Assembly (NCBI GenBank): GCA_002413265.1 | Contig: DHWR01000194.1 | Coordinates: 1-9,589, forward strand | DNA: 9,589 nt | Source of the DNA: Chloroflexi bacterium UBA5177 | GTDB lineage: Bacteria; Chloroflexota; UBA5177 | Direction of reading: 5' to 3' | The notes under the pieces: model-generated | What the model saw: the letters and a program-made list of their open reading frames with translations, nothing else | Told to the model about the DNA's origin: nothing | Databases searched by the model: none | Program-made: the position numbers and the translations under genes | Shown: positions 5,323 through 9,589 of the stretch, piece by piece | Position numbering within the stretch: position 1 is the first letter of the stretch | How the letters are laid out: each line of letters opens with the position of its first letter

Positions 5323-5901
5323 CTACTTGCCGATAAGCGAGCGCGCGTAATTCTCTTCGGCGGTCATGTGTCGGGCGGAAGCGGCCAGGTCAGAAACGGC
5401 CGACGCAGCTTGACCGGAGTCGCCCGTATCGAAGGCGTTTCGGCACTCTACGATCGCTCCGAAGTAGACGTGGTAGATGCCGATTATCTTGTGGCGCCAT
5501 TTTCTGGCCGGTGTGCCTCCTGGCGGCCACTGTACCGACTCCGCATCTAACCGCTGCGTATCCACTTTGCCACTGTCCGAGTTGCAGATATTGAACTGAG
5601 CTAGGCGCGAGTGAGCAGTCGCAACCGCGGCCGCGGTGTGATCCATGGTGGCGGCCGACTTCGTAAGATCGGGAAGAATTGCGTGGGCGAAGCTGACCAG
5701 TTGGGCGTGTTGTAGCTGCTGCTTGATTTTCGCTGCCGTCTGTCCGCTCGGTCGCGGCGTGACAGTGGGAACCGGCGGGCTGGATGAGCCTCGGCCGCGC
5801 ACCACGAAAACGAGAGCCAGCACTATGATGACCGCGATGACGATGAGCAACAGTGTGCGCCGTGTCAAACTCTCGTACTCCTCGGCGCCCGGACGCACCA
5901 T
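5323..5901 (-). CDS. single-pass membrane-anchored protein of unknown function (192 aa)
   Basis: A short N-terminus (MVRPGAEEYESLTRR) leads into one strong membrane helix at about residues 16-35 (TLLLIVIAVIIVLALVFVV). A Ser/Pro/Thr linker follows (SSSPPVPTVTPRPSG, about 39-53), then a mostly helical domain of about 135 residues with two cysteines (106 and 153). The Arg pair before the helix and the linker after it suggest the C-terminal domain faces outward. No known domain is recognisable; the helical region could be a four-helix-type sensor or scaffold. ATG 5901 is preceded by a stop four codons upstream, so the start cannot be much earlier. There is no good SD, but CATAAT lies 8 nt upstream, which raises the option of a leaderless transcript. 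It heads a probable two-gene unit with the secreted protein. Confidence 0.65.
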   Translation of the reverse strand: MVRPGAEEYESLTRRTLLLIVIAVIIVLALVFVVRGRGSSSPPVPTVTPRPSGQTAAKIKQQLQHAQLVSFAHAILPDLTKSAATMDHTAAAVATAHSRLAQFNICNSDSGKVDTQRLDAESVQWPPGGTPARKWRHKIIGIYHVYFGAIVECRNAFDTGDSGQAASAVSDLAASARHMTAEENYARSLIGK

Positions 5902-5909
5902 TTCTCGAA

Positions 5910-5915
5910 ATTATG
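5910..5915 (-). promoter_or_regulatory. candidate -10 element, possibly for a leaderless transcript
   Basis: On the minus strand CATAAT (5 of 6 to TATAAT) ends 8 nt before ATG 5901. A start point about 7 nt downstream would fall at or next to the A of the ATG, which suits the lack of a clear Shine-Dalgarno. No good -35 hexamer sits 17 bp further upstream. Confidence 0.25.
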
Positions 5916-5917
5916 CG

Positions 5918-5947
5918 GCGACCCGTGGCTGACACCGGCCGGGTCGC
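5918..5947. repeat. 8-bp inverted repeat in the divergent intergenic region
   Basis: GCGACCCG (5918-5925) and CGGGTCGC (5940-5947) form a perfect 8-bp inverted repeat with a 14-bp spacer, centre to centre about two helical turns apart. It lies between the divergent membrane-anchored protein (start 5901) and the adenylating enzyme (start 6008). It could be an operator for a dimeric regulator or a leader hairpin; GC-rich chance is not excluded. Confidence 0.35.
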
Positions 5948-6007
5948 GACTGTGCACAGAATAGCGTACCTTCGGCTTTTTTGCATCCCACCCGGACTCA
6001 GCGCGAG

Positions 6008-7420
6008 ATGGCAGCACGCATGACTGATGCTGGGCCGTTCGAGCCGTCGCGGCTGCCGCGACTCACGGTTTGGGCTGGAGGCGGCGTCCATACTTACCTC
6101 GATCTCGAGCGGAGGCGCGACGCCATTGCCTCCGAGCTGCGCCGCTGCTTCGTGAGGCCCACGGACCCGCTGTGCGTCGTGATGAGCGCGAATGTCGACT
6201 CGGTGGCAGCACTCGTGGCCGCGGCTCGGGAGCGTTCTGTACTTCTCCTGCCGCCGAGCCTCCGCCCCGAGGAATTGGAAACGTTTCTACATTCAAGCCG
6301 CGTAAGGGGAATCCTGGCCACGAAGCGGGACGCCGATCAGCTGGGGCTGGGCCGGCGCTTCCAATCGACGTCACTTCCGGACGGCATAGTTCTGTTCACG
6401 CCGATTTCCCGCCATGAGGTTTCCGAGCAGGTAGGTCTGTCCGCGGCGCAGGCTGGATCGATATGTCAGGTAACTTCGGGCTCCACGTCCGCCTCGCGGC
6501 TTGCGGTGCGGACATCTTCGGGGATTGCTGCAGAGATAGATTCAGTGGCGCGAACGATCGAGCTCAACTCTTCTGACCGCGTACTAGTTGGCTCATCAGT
6601 CGCCCATTCGTACGGGCTCATGGGCGGCCTTCTCGCCTCTATGCAGGCCGGGGCAGAGGTCGCGCTCGCACCCGACGCGGAGACCGCGGTTGCGATAATC
6701 GGGAGCTGGCGACCGACTGTGCTGTTCGGTCTGCCGCCACTGTACGAATTGCTGCTTGCCTCGGATCGACCGGACCACCTGGGGGACGCTCGCCTCTTCC
6801 TCAGCGCGGGTGCTCCCCTCCGTGCGCAGCTGCACGACAGCGTTTATTACGCTACCGGTCTACCGATTAGACAGGACTATGGGACGACCGAAGCAGGAAC
6901 CATTGCGATCGACCATGAGGAACCGGTGCATCCACGAGCTGTGGGACGGCCACTACAGCACATGGACGTTCGGCTTCTCCCCGAACCTCGGCAGTCGGTG
7001 GACGAGGTCATCGTTCGGTCGCCGGCAGTTGCCTCGTGGTACATCGCAGAGAACGGCGCGCTCGATTCGTGCCTCGATTCCAACGGATGGTTCCACACTG
7101 GAGATGTTGGCGAATGGGATGATTCGGGTAGGTTGACGCTCAAGCGGAGAATCAGAAGCTTGGTGGAGGTCGAAGGACAACTGGTAGATCCCTACTCGCT
7201 CGAGCAGCTGCTGGAAAACGTGCCGGGGATTAAGGAAGCTGCAGTGTACGCAGATAAGGACGGCGGCCTTAGAGCGGTTATCGCCCTCTCAAAGGGATGG
7301 TCGGCGCGAGAGGCTGAGAACCGCGCTAAAACGGCGGGAGGGAAATTGATCGATGCAATCGAGCTCCGTCCCGCGCTGCCGCGCAGCCCTGCCGGAAAAG
7401 TGCTCTACAAATACCTTTGA
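6008..7420 (+). CDS. ANL-superfamily AMP-binding (acyl/aryl adenylating) enzyme, atypical (470 aa)
   Basis: Activates a carboxylic acid with ATP to an acyl-AMP; transfer to CoA or a carrier protein would follow. Visible core motifs: A3 phosphate loop TSGSTSASRLAV (156-167), an acyl-CoA-synthetase-like substrate segment VAHSYGLMGGLLASM (about 198-212), A5 DYGTTEAG (290-297), A7 GWFHTGDVGEWD (360-371), a divergent A8 (about 380-399) and A10 PRSPAGKVL with catalytic Lys464. Two sites are eroded: A3 has ASR where PKG is usual, and A8 reads KRRIRSLVEVEG where GR.KD is usual, so the hinge Asp appears to be Ser. At 470 residues it is shorter than most family members. ATG 6008 is chosen; TTG 5981 and ATG 6020 are alternatives, none with a strong SD. 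No carrier protein or condensation gene lies nearby. A clear terminator follows. Confidence 0.85.
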   Translation: MAARMTDAGPFEPSRLPRLTVWAGGGVHTYLDLERRRDAIASELRRCFVRPTDPLCVVMSANVDSVAALVAAARERSVLLLPPSLRPEELETFLHSSRVRGILATKRDADQLGLGRRFQSTSLPDGIVLFTPISRHEVSEQVGLSAAQAGSICQVTSGSTSASRLAVRTSSGIAAEIDSVARTIELNSSDRVLVGSSVAHSYGLMGGLLASMQAGAEVALAPDAETAVAIIGSWRPTVLFGLPPLYELLLASDRPDHLGDARLFLSAGAPLRAQLHDSVYYATGLPIRQDYGTTEAGTIAIDHEEPVHPRAVGRPLQHMDVRLLPEPRQSVDEVIVRSPAVASWYIAENGALDSCLDSNGWFHTGDVGEWDDSGRLTLKRRIRSLVEVEGQLVDPYSLEQLLENVPGIKEAAVYADKDGGLRAVIALSKGWSAREAENRAKTAGGKLIDAIELRPALPRSPAGKVLYKYL

Positions 7421-7459
7421 GAAATCACTGCCTGCACGCATGTGCCGTGGCTCGCCCTG

Positions 7460-7471
7460 TGCGGATCCGCA
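7460..7471. repeat. 12-bp perfect palindrome
   Basis: TGCGGATCCGCA lies 40 bp after the adenylating-enzyme stop and just before the terminator. With no loop it would form a poor RNA hairpin. It may be a small protein-binding site or chance. Confidence 0.25.
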
Positions 7472-7479
7472 GCACACAG

Positions 7480-7518
7480 AAGCGGCAGGGCCACAAGGAC
7501 ACTGCCGCTTTTGTTCTT
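7480..7518 (+). terminator. intrinsic (Rho-independent) terminator
   Basis: AAGCGGCAG (7480-7488) and CTGCCGCTT (7502-7510) form a perfect 9-bp GC-rich stem with a 13-nt loop, followed by TTGTTCTT to give a T-rich tail (TTTTGTTCTT from 7509). It ends transcription of the adenylating enzyme about 60 bp after its stop. There is no T-run in the opposite direction, so it acts on the plus strand only. The remaining stretch 7519-7695 shows no clear gene, and I find no promoter with two good hexamers there. Confidence 0.8.
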
Positions 7519-7695
7519 GGGGATTGAGGGCGTGCTGAGCCTGGCTCCCCTATTCAGTTGGCCAATTTGTGTTTCCATTGAGCAGCATCGCGAGCGCCTT
7601 GTCAATGGTCATTTTTGATGATTTCTGCCCTGGATGTCTGGGGATTGAAACTGTACACTTGTCCAGCCGATTGTCAGTGAAAGAAAGAGACCGGA

Positions 7696-8547
7696 TTGCC
7701 GCGCAGATTGCTCCTTATAGCTGTGCTTGCCCTGGTGGCCTTTGGCGTGCAGCCGCACCGGCAAACGGACGCCCAGACGGCCCAGGATCCGTCCTTCTTT
7801 GCTCTAAACCAGTCCGAGCTTCCCGATGGGTTCCAGATCACTGACTCGCGTGTGGCCGCAAATGGGGCGGTGATCGAACAGCATCTGCAACCAGGCAAAC
7901 CGCTGCCCGATGGCAGGATCACCGGGTACTTCCTGCAGGCGCGTGCCGCAACCCCCACCGGCGGCGCGTCCTCGATTCTGTCGTACCTGGCCTCGATCTT
8001 CGTGTCCAATAACGCCGCTCAGGTTGCTTTCAGCGACCAACACGACTTCTGGCAAAACGAAGTGACTACCTTTGGAAACAATGCCTACGAGGAGGATCTC
8101 GGATCCTTTTTTCTAGCCCACCTGTATACGCTTCGCGACGCGAATGGCAACACCGATTCGGAGCTGTTCTTCCAGAGGGGCACCGTCTTTTTCGAGGTCT
8201 CTCTTCAGAACTTCGGAACGTTGTCGCGGGACCAGCGAAAAGCCTTACTGCTTGGCATTGCCCAGACGCTGGAATCCAGGTCGAATGGAACGCCAGCTCC
8301 AGTAACACCGACTATTACAAACACGCCTCGCCCCACTGCGACCAATACCGCGACGCCCCGCCCGAAAGCGACCGCCAAGCCGCGGCGAACTGCTACTCCG
8401 AAGCCGACGCCGAGCCGCACTCCTAGCTCCCGTGCAAAGCCGACCAGCGGTGCCGGCTCTAACTACGGTCACCCGGTCAAGGAAGGCTTGCGCTGCAAGA
8501 AGGGGCACAAGCTCGTAGGCACGCGCTGCCGGAAGATCAAGCCCTAA
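7696..8547 (+). CDS. secreted protein with Thr/Pro linker and basic two-cysteine tail (283 aa)
   Basis: A Sec signal peptide covers about residues 1-27 (MPRRLLLIAVLALVAFGV, likely cleavage after DAQ). The central domain (about 30-195) is alpha/beta-like and unassigned. It has a conserved-looking DGRITGYFLQAR stretch (72-83) and FSDQHDFW (112-119), and may be a lipid- or ligand-binding sandwich. A low-complexity linker (about 199-252) is built from TPxxTNTP-type and KPxPT-type units. The last 19 residues hold a compact basic motif, CKKGHKLVGTRC (267-278). Such linker-plus-tail layouts are common on Chloroflexota surface proteins, where the tail may bind the envelope. The start is TTG 7696, set by the signal peptide; the RBS is weak (AAGAGA). 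The next gene begins 47 bp downstream and is also exported, so they may be co-transcribed. Confidence 0.75.
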   Translation: MPRRLLLIAVLALVAFGVQPHRQTDAQTAQDPSFFALNQSELPDGFQITDSRVAANGAVIEQHLQPGKPLPDGRITGYFLQARAATPTGGASSILSYLASIFVSNNAAQVAFSDQHDFWQNEVTTFGNNAYEEDLGSFFLAHLYTLRDANGNTDSELFFQRGTVFFEVSLQNFGTLSRDQRKALLLGIAQTLESRSNGTPAPVTPTITNTPRPTATNTATPRPKATAKPRRTATPKPTPSRTPSSRAKPTSGAGSNYGHPVKEGLRCKKGHKLVGTRCRKIKP

Positions 8548-8594
8548 TCGCGGCGGTGCGTTACGCGGGGTCTGCGCGGGTCGTTTCTGGGCGT

Positions 8595-9589
8595 ATGCAC
8601 ACGCTCTGTTGGCGCACACCGGTGCTCGTGATTCTTCTGTGTTCCGCGATGTCTCACGTAGCTCAAGCGCAAACCGATCTCCATGTGTATGTCTTAAAGG
8701 TTGCTAGTGCCTGCAGCATTGGTTCGTGTGCAGTCGATCTCGAGACCGTCTCCCCAGCCTCGACGGGAGATGATCAAGATCTGGGCCCTATCCGCGCGAC
8801 GGACGGCAGTTTCCCCGCAATCATCACCATTGCCTTGTCGCCCGTCAACCAGCTCTACGGAAGCGACGGTAGTCAACTTTTCAGCATCGAGACTTCGTGC
8901 CCGCAATCCATATGCGCGGCGAGGGCGATTGGAGCCCCGGCGTCACTCCAGGGTGACGTGATACGCGGTCTCACCTTTGATCCAAGCGGCACCCTCTACG
9001 CGGGTACGCGCGCGGGAAGGTTGCTCAAGGTCAACGTGAAGACGGGCTCGGTGAGCACCGTTCACGACTTCGGGGCGGCGACACCCAATCTGCCCGGCAA
9101 ATTCGCCCAGGGGTTCGGATTCGAGGGAGGGCTGGCCTTCGGACCGAATGGAGGCCTTTATGCCAGCGTCTTCGCTTGCCCGCATTGCCAGTATCTGGCG
9201 GACCCAGGACCCTTGCCCGACGGCATGGCCCTGATGATGCCGCAGTTCACGTCGGCGAAGATCCTGGTCGAGAACGCGGGCTTCGTCGCGCTGCGCGGAC
9301 TGGTATTTGTTGCCGTACAAGAAGCGGGCAGCAGCCCAATTCTCCTCGCAACCGCAGAAGCACAACCGGCGGGCGGCGCGTGTGCGGGCAGTGGAACGCT
9401 CTTAAGCTTCGACTCCCCGCCCGCAGCCGCTCATCTTGTCCGCTGCCTGTCGTTCCAGGCCCTCGGCGCGACCGCTAATCCGGTTCTCCCACCCCTAATC
9501 GCTTCGGTGACGCTGCGAGCAAAGGTAAGTCCCGGCGCGCGCCAAATCGTCGTGGTGCGAGTGAGTCCTGATACCGTGACCCGGTTGGT
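8595..9589 (+). CDS. secreted Cys-rich probable beta-propeller protein (N-terminal part, runs off the window)
   Basis: 331 codons are open to the right edge without a stop. A signal peptide covers residues 1-26 (PVLVILLCSAM core, cleavage near AQA-QT). Three propeller-like blade strands recur about every 50 residues: IALSPVNQLYGSDG (about 79-92), GLTFDPSGTLYAGTRAG (125-141) and GGLAFGPNGGLYASVF (178-193). Each has the hydrophobic-D/G-P-x-G-x-LY pattern of NHL, SMP-30 or Vgb-like propellers. Paired cysteines (CSIGSC, CPQSIC, CPHC) suggest disulfides or, less likely, metal sites. ATG 8595 is chosen for its place just ahead of the signal peptide. GTG 8556, in frame, would add 13 residues; neither has a strong SD. 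It lies 47 bp after the Thr/Pro-linker gene. Substrate or role is unknown; an exported carbohydrate- or metabolite-binding propeller is possible. Confidence 0.7.
   Translation, partial: MHTLCWRTPVLVILLCSAMSHVAQAQTDLHVYVLKVASACSIGSCAVDLETVSPASTGDDQDLGPIRATDGSFPAIITIALSPVNQLYGSDGSQLFSIETSCPQSICAARAIGAPASLQGDVIRGLTFDPSGTLYAGTRAGRLLKVNVKTGSVSTVHDFGAATPNLPGKFAQGFGFEGGLAFGPNGGLYASVFACPHCQYLADPGPLPDGMALMMPQFTSAKILVENAGFVALRGLVFVAVQEAGSSPILLATAEAQPAGGACAGSGTLLSFDSPPAAAHLVRCLSFQALGATANPVLPPLIASVTLRAKVSPGARQIVVVRVSPDTVTRL

Noticed and set aside
7645..7673. TTGAAA as a -35 element for the secreted-protein gene at 7696.
   Set aside because: The hexamer 17 bp downstream is CGATTG, a poor -10, and no other spacing gives a good match.
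7569..7844. 91-codon plus-strand ORF with a segment SVKERDRIAAQI that resembles the start of IS30-type transposases.
   Set aside because: It overlaps the signal peptide and start of the secreted protein in another frame, no other transposase motif or terminal repeat is present, and the resemblance is about a dozen residues.
8206..8430. Repetitive ACxCCG/CCG-rich stretch in the linker of the secreted protein as a possible CRISPR or tandem DNA repeat.
   Set aside because: The repetition is at the amino-acid level (Thr/Pro units of varying length) with no regular repeat-spacer spacing in the DNA.
8943..9365. 140-codon minus-strand ORF opposite the propeller-like gene.
   Set aside because: The plus-strand frame is open for 331 codons with a signal peptide and repeated blade motifs; the minus frame shows no motif and is its shadow.

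Overview
This is about 9.6 kb of GC-rich bacterial DNA. It has Shine-Dalgarno-led ATG, GTG and TTG starts, sigma-70-like promoters and at least one intrinsic terminator. The secreted protein at 7696-8547 has a long Thr/Pro linker of the TPxxTNT type with a short two-cysteine basic tail, a surface-protein style common in Chloroflexota. That makes Chloroflexota (a soil or environmental lineage) my best guess, but it rests on style and not on a marker gene. I see no rRNA, tRNA, CRISPR array, transposase, integrase or phage gene, and no clear exotic multi-gene system.

Layout, left to right: (1) the last 27 codons of an unknown + gene, overlapping by 4 bp a small convergent acidic ORF (81-236, -). 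(2) A class I SAM-dependent methyltransferase (324-1115, -), with a small hairpin and T-rich tail just after its stop. (3) Divergent from it, a RidA/YjgF-family protein (1169-1558, +) followed after 48 bp by a dimeric alpha/beta-barrel (ABM-like) protein (1607-2032, +), probably one operon. (4) A gene-free stretch (2033-2366) dense in inverted repeats, with a candidate promoter whose -35/-10 spacer holds a 14-bp palindrome and a terminator-like hairpin in the presumed leader, ahead of a two-helix membrane protein (2367-2789). (5) A near-consensus promoter (2815-2843) driving a 179-residue protein built of two related halves (2940-3479) and, after 60 bp, a NIP-like aquaporin (3540-4226).

(6) Two minus-strand genes for exported or anchored proteins: a single-helix membrane-anchored protein (5323-5901) and a secreted beta-sandwich-like protein (4497-5237). 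They converge on the aquaporin across a gap holding an 11-bp hairpin. (7) Divergent from these, an ANL-superfamily acyl/aryl-adenylating enzyme with eroded A3 and A8 motifs (6008-7420), ended by a good intrinsic terminator (7480-7518). (8) Two secreted proteins in tandem: the Thr/Pro-linker protein (7696-8547) and a Cys-rich probable beta-propeller running off the window (8595-9589).

The genes do not add up to one obvious pathway. The left half is small-molecule metabolism and transport (methyl transfer, Rid-type chemistry, an ABM fold, a solute channel). The right half is mostly cell-surface proteins around one adenylating enzyme. The most interesting signals are the structured leader at 2174-2366, the internally duplicated unknown protein, the NIP-like channel pore and the atypical adenylating enzyme.
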